Source: a virus
DNA length: 44,646 nt
Strand: one strand, 5' to 3'
Virus record (IMG/VR): IMGVR_UViG_3300046373_000009
Span: 1 to 44,646 of that record
In this document: in pieces, positions 30,561 through 37,652 of the stretch
Numbering within the stretch: position 1 is the stretch's first letter
Layout of the letters: each line of letters opens with the position of its first letter
The notes under the pieces: generated by a model
Database searches by the model: none
What the model saw: the letters and a program-made list of their open reading frames with translations, nothing else
What the model was told of the DNA's origin: nothing
Position numbers and translations under genes: made by a program

Positions 30561-31732
30561 TCGGGGCCGCTGGCAACTTGTATAAAGTCGATGTAGACGC
30601 CTTCAATCAACTCCTCTACGCGGACTACCTACGGGGCTCTCATGCTACTGGCGTGGCCAGCGTCCGGGGCAAGCGCGTTGAAGTCCTCAAGAAAGCTTGG
30701 GACCCTCTGAGCCTGATGCAAACGAAGGCTTACGATCAGATTGTCAGCCCGACCGCAGACGTCTTGATCGGCCACAACCGACACGGCACGATGGGGGACA
30801 ACGGCAACCACGCCAACGCTCACCCGTTCGTGTTCGAGAACGTCGTCGGGGCTCACAACGGCACCCTTGACCGATCGTGTCTCCGAGGTCTGCACGGCAA
30901 TCTGATCTACGACACCGACAGCGAGGCTCTGTACTCCGAGATCAACCAGAACGGCATCGACGCGGCCTTCAGCAAGATCGAAGGTGCGTGGGCTCTGACC
31001 TACGTTGACCGCAAGGACAACACCCTCAACATGGTGCGCAACAATCAGCGTCCCCTGTGCTTCGCCTACAAGAAGGGTCGGAGCGTCATCTACTGGGCGT
31101 CGGAAGTCCAGTTGTTGTGGTGGATCGTCGGACGCAACAAGATCGAGCTTGAGGATGACACCGTCTACGCCCTGCCCGAGGACACCTTGTTCACGTGGAA
31201 GATTGGCCGAGAGATGGCGGCTCCCGAGCAACGAGAACTTAAATCCAGCTATCAACCCCCGTGGAAGAACGAGGCCCTCTACTGGGACAAGGAGGCTTGC
31301 GATTGGGTCCCCAAGCCCGTCGGAGGTCAATCCAACGTGTCGCCCCCTTTTTCGGGGTCCCCCGTCTCCCAACTTATCAAGGAGGTCGAGAACAGTCTGG
31401 ACGAGAAGATCGTAAAGGGGATGTTCCCTGGTACGAAGACGACTACGACCAGTTCCGATACGGTCGTGAAGGGGGTGGTTGGCAAGGGGGTAGCTAACGA
31501 ACAGCCAACGTTTCGTATGCCCTATAAAGACGGGCAAGGTCAAATCCTTGGTAAGCGTCGCTTTGACGAAATCATGGAAAAGAACTGTTGCGTCTATTGC
31601 GGCAACGATACTGTTGTCTGGGGAAGGCCCGCTATTTTCCTCAAGTCCCAAGGAGCCCTAGGGGTTCCCGATTTCCTGTGTACTGAGTGTTGTACTGACC
31701 CTGAAAAAGTTGAACTAGCAAAGGCATTCTAA
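30548..31732 (+). CDS. Class II glutamine amidotransferase (Ntn hydrolase) with C-terminal zinc ribbon
   Basis: TTG at 30548 places Cys at residue 2, the N-terminal nucleophile (mature start CGLIGAAG). Further class II marks are GSHATGVA (about 30-37), IGHNRHGTMG (about 74-83), GAHNGTLD and DSEAL. The C-terminal part (about 345-385) carries two Cys pairs, CVYC and CTECC, a zinc-ribbon-like unit not usual for this family. It would release ammonia from glutamine for the ligases encoded next. No synthase domain is fused. Confidence 0.88.
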   Translation: MCGLIGAAGNLYKVDVDAFNQLLYADYLRGSHATGVASVRGKRVEVLKKAWDPLSLMQTKAYDQIVSPTADVLIGHNRHGTMGDNGNHANAHPFVFENVVGAHNGTLDRSCLRGLHGNLIYDTDSEALYSEINQNGIDAAFSKIEGAWALTYVDRKDNTLNMVRNNQRPLCFAYKKGRSVIYWASEVQLLWWIVGRNKIELEDDTVYALPEDTLFTWKIGREMAAPEQRELKSSYQPPWKNEALYWDKEACDWVPKPVGGQSNVSPPFSGSPVSQLIKEVENSLDEKIVKGMFPGTKTTTTSSDTVVKGVVGKGVANEQPTFRMPYKDGQGQILGKRRFDEIMEKNCCVYCGNDTVVWGRPAIFLKSQGALGVPDFLCTECCTDPEKVELAKAF

Positions 31733-31735
31733 ACA

Positions 31736-32560
31736 ATGGTTAAGGTTCTGCTGGGTTGCGATCCCGAGTTGTTTGTTCGCAATCCCAATTCCAAAGCGTA
31801 CATCTCTGCCCACAACATGATCACGGGCACCAAGGACCACCCCCAGTTCGTCAAAGACGGTATGGTGCAGGTGGACGGCACGGCTCTGGAGTTTGGCATC
31901 GACCCCGCCTCGAATGAGGACGAATGGGTTAGCCGGATCAACTCCGTCACTGGTCAACTTCGCCAGATGATCGACCCCGGCTACGAGATTGTCGGTCACG
32001 CTACGGCCACCTTCGAGCCCGCGTACTTCGAGGCCCTTCCGCGCTACGCCAAGGAACTTGGGTGTGAGCCCGACTACAACGCGTGGAGTGGCGACCAGAA
32101 TGTGCGTCCCAAAGGCGATCGACCGTTCCGCACCGGGGCTGGTCACATCCACATTGGCTGGACCCAAGACCAAGACCCGCGAGACTTCAACCACTTCGAG
32201 AAGTGCCGTGAGGTGGCCCGTCAGATGGACTACTACCTCGGCATCCAAAGCCTCCTGTGGGACAAGGACAGCAGTCGTCGGGAACTGTACGGCAAAGCGG
32301 GTGCGTTCCGGCCCAAGCCCTATGGTGTCGAGTACCGCACTCTGAGCAATGCTTGGGTCAACAACGAACTGTTGATGCGCTGGGTCTACCGGGCGGCTCT
32401 CAAGGGCGCTACGGAGCTTCTCGTGAACCAGAAAGATGCGGCCACCGAGTACGGCACTCTGGCCCGAGACATTATCGACAACAACGTGGTGGACTGGCAG
32501 TCGAAGAACAAGATTGAGCTCGGCTTGGTCAACCCTCCCACCCCCCGAATGGCGGCGTAA
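31736..32560 (+). CDS. phiEco32-type COOH-NH2 amidoligase
   Basis: The 274-residue protein has the glutamine-synthetase-like pattern of phiEco32-type amidoligases: GCDPELFV at the start, VDGTALEFGIDPA (about 46-58), the TGAGHIHIGW motif (about 133-142) and VEYRTLSNAWV (about 201-211). The acidic and His residues in these motifs bind ATP and metal. The enzyme is predicted to join a carboxyl and an amine, probably between peptides or amino acids. The substrate is unknown. Four bases separate it from the preceding stop. Confidence 0.85.
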   Translation: MVKVLLGCDPELFVRNPNSKAYISAHNMITGTKDHPQFVKDGMVQVDGTALEFGIDPASNEDEWVSRINSVTGQLRQMIDPGYEIVGHATATFEPAYFEALPRYAKELGCEPDYNAWSGDQNVRPKGDRPFRTGAGHIHIGWTQDQDPRDFNHFEKCREVARQMDYYLGIQSLLWDKDSSRRELYGKAGAFRPKPYGVEYRTLSNAWVNNELLMRWVYRAALKGATELLVNQKDAATEYGTLARDIIDNNVVDWQSKNKIELGLVNPPTPRMAA

Positions 32561-32561
32561 G

Positions 32562-32744
32562 ATGTCTGAACTCACGGCTATTCAAGAATTTGGGAACGCT
32601 GTCCTACGGCTAAGAAAAGAGTACCCAGGTTGTTACCTACAACTCTTGACACCTGCTGATGATTACGAAACGTCTTTCGATCTTTCCTTCACTACCGAAC
32701 TATCGATTGTGGAAAAGAACCCTAAAATCCAGGTGAAAATCTAG
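32562..32744 (+). CDS. Small accessory protein of the amide-ligase cluster (60 aa)
   Basis: ATG at 32562 starts one base after the previous stop, and the frame ends at 32744 where the next gene's GTG begins (TAGTG). The 60-residue product is a helical start plus an acidic, beta-rich end (SFDLSFTTELSIVEKN). Its position between the ligases makes it a candidate substrate or carrier; no family is recognised. Confidence 0.6.
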   Translation: MSELTAIQEFGNAVLRLRKEYPGCYLQLLTPADDYETSFDLSFTTELSIVEKNPKIQVKI

Positions 32745-33394
32745 TGGGCTGTATCCCTTATCAAACCGTTGATGACGCTTCTCGTTGTCTTCGTCACTCG
32801 ATCATCATGTACAACGACAACCCGGTCTTTGTTCGTTCGGTTGACGGTCCCGGCGGTGTTGTCGACCTAGAGGATATTCGTATCCACGCTGATCAACTGC
32901 CTTTCCGGTCTGGTGAACCTCGGATGACCTTCCCGCTGTCTGATCCCCTCGTGGACATCAGCAACATGCGGATCGGATACGCCAACAGCACCCACGACGC
33001 CGTGTGGTGTGAACGGTTCCCCAATCGTGGCAACACTCAGGGGCTCAACGAGACCAACGTTCAGACGACAGTGCTCCCCCGTCCGGATGGTGACGCCCCA
33101 CACTATGGCATCATCGACCTTTGCTCTGGTTCGTCGCTTATCGACATGTTCAAGCAGAACTACCCCGATGTGAAGCACATTGTGGCTAAGTTCGACAGCA
33201 CGGGTCGGTTTGGGTCCGCCGCCTTTAGTCGAGTGTTTGCCCTGTCGAAGGACAGCTTCCGAGGTGACTACTTGATCCACTACAAGGGTACTCCGGTGGC
33301 CTTTGGTGACATCCATAACGGGGTCAACTTGAACAAGAACTATCGACACCTCAAAGAACAACTTGTGGAGTACGGAATTAATGTCGCCGCCTAA
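32744..33394 (+). CDS. Amide-ligase cluster protein of unknown fold (216 aa)
   Basis: GTG at 32744. The 216-residue protein has a beta-rich first half (IIMYNDNPVFVRSVDG...LEDIRIHADQLPF) and a second half with IGYANSTHDAVW, then KFDSTGRFGSAAFSRVFALS and HYKGTPVAFGDIHNG. No catalytic motif is certain. Its persistent place between the two ligases and the coupled start (33381 lies inside its end) suggest it works with them. Confidence 0.65.
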   Translation: MGCIPYQTVDDASRCLRHSIIMYNDNPVFVRSVDGPGGVVDLEDIRIHADQLPFRSGEPRMTFPLSDPLVDISNMRIGYANSTHDAVWCERFPNRGNTQGLNETNVQTTVLPRPDGDAPHYGIIDLCSGSSLIDMFKQNYPDVKHIVAKFDSTGRFGSAAFSRVFALSKDSFRGDYLIHYKGTPVAFGDIHNGVNLNKNYRHLKEQLVEYGINVAA

Positions 33395-34514
33395 CAATTT
33401 CTACGACAAAACTATTCGAACTGTCTTCGCCTTGGGTGGGGCCCCGAAGGGTGAAGTCGGGATCGAGATCGAAGTAGAGGGTACTCGCCTCCCCGGTATG
33501 TTTGTCGACCAGACCACGGGCAACATTGCGGCTCAGATGCGCTATCACTGGCGTACCGAGAATGACGGCTCTCTTCGCAATCTTCGTCCCGGTGACCTGA
33601 GTGCGGAATACGTCCTGCGTGAGCCGGTTGATCGATCCGCACTCGACAAGGTTCTCGACTACTTCACCAAGAAGTGGGAAGAAGCCGGGGCTACGTCGTA
33701 CAACTCCTATCGGACCAGTGTCCACGTCCACATCAACGTGTCTGACTGGACTGTTCGGCGTGTGTACTCGTTCCTGACTGCCTACTTCATCCTTGAGGAG
33801 CTTCTGACCGAGTTCGCTGATGGTGGCACCAAGAGCCGGGTGGCCAATCGTTTCTGTCTCCGTCTCAAGGATGCTGAGTTCATCTCGAACCAGCTTCAGG
33901 ATGCTCTCAAGCGCAACATGCGTGGTCGGTTCTCTGAGGGTAATCTCAAGTACGGGGCGGTCAACATTGCTGCCCTCAGCAAGTACGGTTCGTTGGAGTT
34001 CCGAGCCCTGCGTGGTACGACCGATACTGGTTTGATCAAGACGTGGACTAAGCTTCTCCTGGCTATTAAAGATTACTCGGAGAAGTTCGATTATCCACAT
34101 CACATCATTCAGGAGTTCTCTGAGCGAGGTCCGGATGAGTTCATTCGACGTATCCTCGGGGCTGACGCGGATCATCTTGTCGGTTCGACCAACTATCGAG
34201 ACAAGCTGTTTGACGGTATGAGACTGGCTCAGGATGTGGCGTTCGCTACGAACTGGGAAGCACCTCAGGCTGTCAAGGAAGAAGTGGTTAAGAAACTCGA
34301 CATGTACTTTACTGACTTTGGTCAAGTCAATGCGGAACCCGTTGATGATTGGGTCGTTCCCGCCCCTGAGCCCCGCATTCGTGGTCGTATCCCACCTATC
34401 CCGGCCGGTTGGGGTGAAGTGCGAGCACCCGCCGTGCGTGACACAGTTCGAATGCAAGAACAGATTGCCGCGATCATGCGGGCTGGTAACGCTCAATACG
34501 GAAGGCCGATCTAG
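33381..34514 (+). CDS. Amidoligase-2 family enzyme
   Basis: I chose ATG at 33381 (SPPNNFYD start); the longer frame has no RBS. The 377-residue protein has GIEIEVEG (about 26-33), HWRTENDGSL (about 56-65), AEYVLREP (about 74-81), the SVHVHINVS motif (about 114-122) and SLEFRALRGTTD (about 204-215), all marks of the Amidoligase_2 branch of the glutamine-synthetase fold. It should form an amide or peptide bond using ATP. The Pro-rich tail (residues 330-375) is unusual. It is the second ligase of the cluster. Confidence 0.85.
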   Translation: MSPPNNFYDKTIRTVFALGGAPKGEVGIEIEVEGTRLPGMFVDQTTGNIAAQMRYHWRTENDGSLRNLRPGDLSAEYVLREPVDRSALDKVLDYFTKKWEEAGATSYNSYRTSVHVHINVSDWTVRRVYSFLTAYFILEELLTEFADGGTKSRVANRFCLRLKDAEFISNQLQDALKRNMRGRFSEGNLKYGAVNIAALSKYGSLEFRALRGTTDTGLIKTWTKLLLAIKDYSEKFDYPHHIIQEFSERGPDEFIRRILGADADHLVGSTNYRDKLFDGMRLAQDVAFATNWEAPQAVKEEVVKKLDMYFTDFGQVNAEPVDDWVVPAPEPRIRGRIPPIPAGWGEVRAPAVRDTVRMQEQIAAIMRAGNAQYGRPI

Positions 34515-35282
34515 ATGAGCATCAAACTCTTCGCCCACAATCCGAATTCCGAGGGTGCTAAAGCCCTGAGTGCTGCTCTGGGGATAAACCGACTTCGACA
34601 CGAGGGGAGCCGATGGCGACCAAGGACGGATGACAAGGTGATCAACTGGGGGTCTAGTCGGGCTCTTGATTATGGCCCAGCCATGATCATCAACAATCCG
34701 GTGTTTGTTCAACGAGCCTCGAACAAACTTCAATTCTTTCAGCAACTTGATCAGTTTGAGTACGATCAGGCTGGGGAAAATTGTCGTGTCCCAGAATGGA
34801 CGACAGACATCAATGTAGCCCGTACGTGGCTACCCGAGACCAAGGTTGTTTGTCGTACCCTCTTGACAAGTCACTCTGGAAATGGTATAATCATAGCGTC
34901 GGAGATCGACCAAGTTGTCCCAGCCCCCCTTTACACCCGCTATGTTAAAAAACAAGCTGAGTACCGTGTACACATCGTCCGGGGACGTATTATTGACGTA
35001 CAACGGAAAATCCGGGACCCTGACAATACCCCGGTGGACTGGCACGTCCGGTCACATCGCAATGGCTTCATCTTCGTTCGTTCGGGTTTTGAACTCCCTG
35101 TGGATGCGGAGACCCAATCTCTCCGTGCGTTTCGAGCCAGCGGACTAGACTTCGGGGCCGTCGACTGTATCATCGATCGAGACGGAAATGCCTGGGTGCT
35201 TGAGTGTAACACAGCCCCAGGTCTAGTTGGGACCACTGTAACTAAATACGCAGACGCTTTCCGAGAAGCATTTTTTACTTGA
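34515..35282 (+). CDS. ATP-grasp ligase (RimK-like)
   Basis: ATG at 34515 right after the previous stop. The 255-residue enzyme shows ATP-grasp marks: QAEYRVHIVRGRIIDVQRKIR (about 152-172, nucleotide-binding Lys/Arg region), DFGAVDCIIDRDGNAWVLECNTAPGL (about 211-236) with the metal-binding Glu-x-Asn. Related enzymes join amino acids to peptide ends, as RimK does with glutamate. Its stop TGA forms part of the -35 box of the next promoter. A further perfect promoter lies inside the gene. Confidence 0.85.
   Translation: MSIKLFAHNPNSEGAKALSAALGINRLRHEGSRWRPRTDDKVINWGSSRALDYGPAMIINNPVFVQRASNKLQFFQQLDQFEYDQAGENCRVPEWTTDINVARTWLPETKVVCRTLLTSHSGNGIIIASEIDQVVPAPLYTRYVKKQAEYRVHIVRGRIIDVQRKIRDPDNTPVDWHVRSHRNGFIFVRSGFELPVDAETQSLRAFRASGLDFGAVDCIIDRDGNAWVLECNTAPGLVGTTVTKYADAFREAFFT
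34863..34891 (+). promoter_or_regulatory. sigma70 promoter consensus inside the ATP-grasp gene
   Basis: TTGACA (34863-34868), 17 bases, TATAAT (34886-34891), fully inside the coding frame. The motif is perfect, but no gene start follows before 35338, so it may drive the downstream HNH gene with a long leader, or be a chance match. Confidence 0.65.
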
Positions 35283-35307
35283 CAAATGACTCCGGGTATG
35301 TTATAAT
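35279..35307 (+). promoter_or_regulatory. sigma70 promoter, perfect consensus, before HNH gene
   Basis: TTGACA (35279-35284), 17 bases, TATAAT (35302-35307); the -35 box overlaps the ATP-grasp stop codon. An inverted repeat ACTCCGGG (35289-35296) / CCCGGAGT (35325-35332) spans the -10 box, and its right arm includes the Shine-Dalgarno of the HNH gene. Confidence 0.88.
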
Positions 35308-35337
35308 AGTGTATTATTATAGCTCCCGGAGTATATA

Positions 35338-35763
35338 TTGCCATATAAAGACCCTATTAAAGCTAAAGCCGCATCTAAAGAAAGTGCTGCACGTTGGTCA
35401 AAACGTCACCCAGAAAAAGCCGCTGAAAATGCCCGGCTCTGGAGAGCGCGTAATCCAAAATATATGTTACTTCACTCAGCTAAACGTCGATCTAAACGTG
35501 ATGGTATCGAATTGTCTATTACGCAAGACAATATCCCAGATATACCTGAGATGTGCCCAATCGCTGATATCCCTTTATTTGTAAGAAATGATGGAACTCA
35601 GGGACCTTGTGAAAATTCCCCAACACTTGATCGGGTAAATCCAAAGTTGGGTTACCTTCCTAATAACATTCGTGTGATTTCTCATAAGGGAAATCGTTGG
35701 AAATCAGATATGACAATTGAGAATCTAGAACGCATTCTTCAATATATGCGTGGTGAACTATGA
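35338..35763 (+). CDS. HNH-type homing endonuclease-like protein
   Basis: TTG at 35338 lies six bases after CCCGGAG. The 141-residue protein has a basic helical start (PIKAKAASKESAARWSKRHP) and a C-terminal nuclease-like signature, SPTLDRVNPKLGYLPNNIRVISHKGNRWKS, in which the LDRxNPxxGYxxxN and the N/H later form an HNH-type metal site. It is AT-rich, unlike its neighbours, and has its own promoter, all typical of a mobile homing gene. Confidence 0.8.
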   Translation: MPYKDPIKAKAASKESAARWSKRHPEKAAENARLWRARNPKYMLLHSAKRRSKRDGIELSITQDNIPDIPEMCPIADIPLFVRNDGTQGPCENSPTLDRVNPKLGYLPNNIRVISHKGNRWKSDMTIENLERILQYMRGEL

Positions 35764-35975
35764 GTGGGGCATCTCCATGTTGGATTTGCTCCTCCCCGAT
35801 TACGGAACTCGCTCTTGATCCCCGAGACATGAAGACCAAGCCGTGCGCCACGTGCATCACCATTATCGCTGAGACAGCCAACACCGGGAAGCCCGATGAC
35901 GAGATCATCGCGTATCTCGATAGTGATCTGGATGACTACAGTGATGTGATTTTCAAGGAGTTTATTGTTGACTAA
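35760..35975 (+). CDS. Small zinc-ribbon-like protein (71 aa)
   Basis: ATG at 35760 overlaps the HNH stop (ATGA). The 71-residue product has CWIC near residues 7-10 and CATC near 29-32, a pattern that can hold one zinc, then an acidic tail (DDEIIAYLDSDLDDYSD). It probably belonged to the amide-ligase or replication block before the HNH insertion. No family is recognised. Confidence 0.65.
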   Translation: MSGASPCWICSSPITELALDPRDMKTKPCATCITIIAETANTGKPDDEIIAYLDSDLDDYSDVIFKEFIVD

Positions 35976-36237
35976 AAAATATGCCGGTAAGATCGATGGT
36001 TGGTGGAAAGAAGACATTACCGAGTGGTTGGGTGACGCATCCAAGGTCAAGCAAGCTTACGGCATCGATCCGCCTTATGCTGTCTATCATGGGCGACTTG
36101 GTATGGACCACAAAGGTCGGGGCTTTGATAATGGCCCTATTCGTACGTCCTTGGTGGTCAAGGAAAGCCCAACCCAGATTGAGACCCTCAATTCTATCTA
36201 TGATCTAGGTGACCCCTTGAAGGTAATTCCACATTGA
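35968..36237 (+). CDS. Small conserved-looking phage protein (89 aa)
   Basis: TTG at 35968 lies seven bases after AGGAG; TTG at 35965 is an alternative. The 89-residue protein has a tryptophan-rich start (GWWKEDITEWLG), then AVYHGRLGMDHKGRGFDNGPIRTSLVV and a TQIETLNSIYDL end. It looks like a compact mixed alpha/beta protein. I do not recognise a family. The stop overlaps the next TTG start. Confidence 0.6.
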   Translation: MTKKYAGKIDGWWKEDITEWLGDASKVKQAYGIDPPYAVYHGRLGMDHKGRGFDNGPIRTSLVVKESPTQIETLNSIYDLGDPLKVIPH

Positions 36238-36371
36238 AAATTGATGAGTTACTTAAAGAATTTGCGCTTAAATTGAGTTTTAATTCTGTTCAAGACATCT
36301 ATGATATAGAAAAGATTCTCTCTGACTTTAGTGAAGCAATCATAGATTGGTGGGAGAATTATGACCGTTAG
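36234..36371 (+). CDS. Small acidic helical protein (45 aa)
   Basis: TTG at 36234 (TTGA overlap with the previous stop) opens a 45-residue helical, acidic protein ending inside the start of thyX (11-bp overlap). The overlaps at both ends support translation coupling. Function unknown. Confidence 0.5.
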   Translation: MKIDELLKEFALKLSFNSVQDIYDIEKILSDFSEAIIDWWENYDR

Positions 36372-37026
36372 TCTTGTCTGGGCGACCCCAGAGGGTGAAA
36401 AGCTCGTAGCCTATATGGCTCGTGTGTCCAACGTTGATGCCACGATTGACCAACCATCCGAGCGGTTGATCAAGTACCTGTTGGACCACAAGCATTTTAG
36501 TCCGTTTGAAATGGTGAATCTCTGTGTCCAAATTGAGTGTCCACGAGATATCTCACGACAAATTCTCCGACATACTAGCTTCCACTTTCAAGAGTTCTCG
36601 GGCCGCTACTCCCGATACGGGTTTCTTCAACAAACTCGGGAGTGTCGGCTACAGGATAGTAGTAATCGACAAAACTCACTTCCTTGTACGGACGAGAAAG
36701 TTGCTCGAAGCTGGGACCGACTCGTGGCGTTGGTTCGAAGTACGTGTTTCGCAGCCTACGATGCCGCTCTGGCTCTTGGAGTCGCTAAGGAAGTTGCCCG
36801 AGTCCTGCTTCCCGAAGGGCTAGTCCCCACTAAGCTTTACGTAAATGGTTCTGTGAGGTCATGGTGGCACTATCTTTTGGTTCGTCTTGAAAAAGGAACT
36901 CAAAAAGAACATCGTGAAATTGCTCAACAATGCTTTGAAATTCTTAAGCAAGAATATACCCTTATTGGTCAGTTGTTGACTGAAGAACTTGAACGACAAG
37001 GTATTCGATCAGAAGAATTGTCTTGA
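36361..37026 (+). CDS. thyX: Flavin-dependent thymidylate synthase
   Basis: The 221-residue enzyme methylates dUMP to dTMP with methylenetetrahydrofolate, NADPH and FAD. The ThyX signature (normally RHRxxSxxExSxRY) is present as R70-H71-T72, then E78 and S80-G81-R82-Y83, so the third position is Thr instead of Arg, and the first Ser is His. The rest (ISRQILRH, FSGRYSRY, LLPEGLVPTKLYVNGSVRSWWHYL) is intact. It complements the class II RNR. The stop TGA lies in the -35 box of the next promoter. Confidence 0.92.
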   Translation: MTVSLVWATPEGEKLVAYMARVSNVDATIDQPSERLIKYLLDHKHFSPFEMVNLCVQIECPRDISRQILRHTSFHFQEFSGRYSRYGFLQQTRECRLQDSSNRQNSLPCTDEKVARSWDRLVALVRSTCFAAYDAALALGVAKEVARVLLPEGLVPTKLYVNGSVRSWWHYLLVRLEKGTQKEHREIAQQCFEILKQEYTLIGQLLTEELERQGIRSEELS

Positions 37027-37051
37027 CAAGCATATAAAAATATGTTATAAT
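37023..37051 (+). promoter_or_regulatory. sigma70 promoter, perfect consensus, before second HNH gene
   Basis: TTGACA (37023-37028), 17 bases, TATAAT (37046-37051); its TGA is the thyX stop. AATAGAGAG (37049-37057) and CTCTCTATT (37074-37082) form a 9-bp dyad around the start point, its right arm holding the AUU start codon of the next gene. Confidence 0.88.
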
Positions 37052-37079
37052 AGAGAGTAACCTCAGTAGGAGTCTCTCT

Positions 37080-37652
37080 ATTAAACGCTGTAATAAATGT
37101 AATATTGAAAAAGAAGATTCTGAGTTTTATAAAAGAAGTGACGGATCAAACGCACCTAGACCGCAGTGTATTCAATGTATGTCACGCAAAAGAATTCTAA
37201 TTTGTTGTGACTGTGGTGCAGAAAGAATTTCTGATCGAACAGGTGCAAGTGGGAGAAACGGAAATCGCTGTGATGACTGTTACGGTCCATACCGACAAGC
37301 AGAAAAACTTCTACACTCTACTCGATCAAGAGCTGCCCAACGCGGACTGGCCCATGATCTAGATGTGGAGTTCCTAAGACAATCCATTATATCTGGATGC
37401 CCTCGTACAGGCATCAAATTTAAAAAACTTCTTCAAGCAAATTCAGATTATTCAAATCGGGATCCATGGTCTCCCTCCGTGGATAAAATTGATCCAACTA
37501 AAGGGTACACCAAAGATAATGTACAAATTGTATCTTGGTGGTACAATGTTTCAAAGCAACAATTTACTGATGATGAAGTCTTAGAATTTTGTCAAAAAGT
37601 AATTTCTTGCGCCACCAAAATTGCCCCGACTGTGGAAGTTCGGACGGACTAG
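37080..37652 (+). CDS. HNH-type endonuclease with zinc ribbon, apparent AUU start
   Basis: The frame from ATG 37179 would lack a zinc half-site: extending upstream to ATT at 37080 restores CNKC...CIQC at the start, and GTAGGAG lies seven bases before the ATT. The mRNA start (near 37058) leaves no ATG, GTG or TTG in between. The 190-residue protein then has CCDCG...CDDC, a helical region and a C-terminal nuclease signature (WSPSVDKIDPTKGYTKDNVQIVS). It is AT-rich and overlaps the primase start by 64 bp, as expected for a homing insertion. Confidence 0.7.
   Translation: MKRCNKCNIEKEDSEFYKRSDGSNAPRPQCIQCMSRKRILICCDCGAERISDRTGASGRNGNRCDDCYGPYRQAEKLLHSTRSRAAQRGLAHDLDVEFLRQSIISGCPRTGIKFKKLLQANSDYSNRDPWSPSVDKIDPTKGYTKDNVQIVSWWYNVSKQQFTDDEVLEFCQKVISCATKIAPTVEVRTD

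Noticed and set aside
30629-31651. 340-residue minus-strand frame
   Set aside because: Mirror of the class II amidotransferase gene, with no recognisable motif.
31715-32575. 286-residue minus-strand frame
   Set aside because: Mirror of the phiEco32-type amidoligase, which has strong motifs.
33378-34745. 455-residue minus-strand frame
   Set aside because: It is antisense to the amidoligase and ATP-grasp genes, which carry clear family motifs, and it has no domain of its own. Codon bias creates the long mirror frame.
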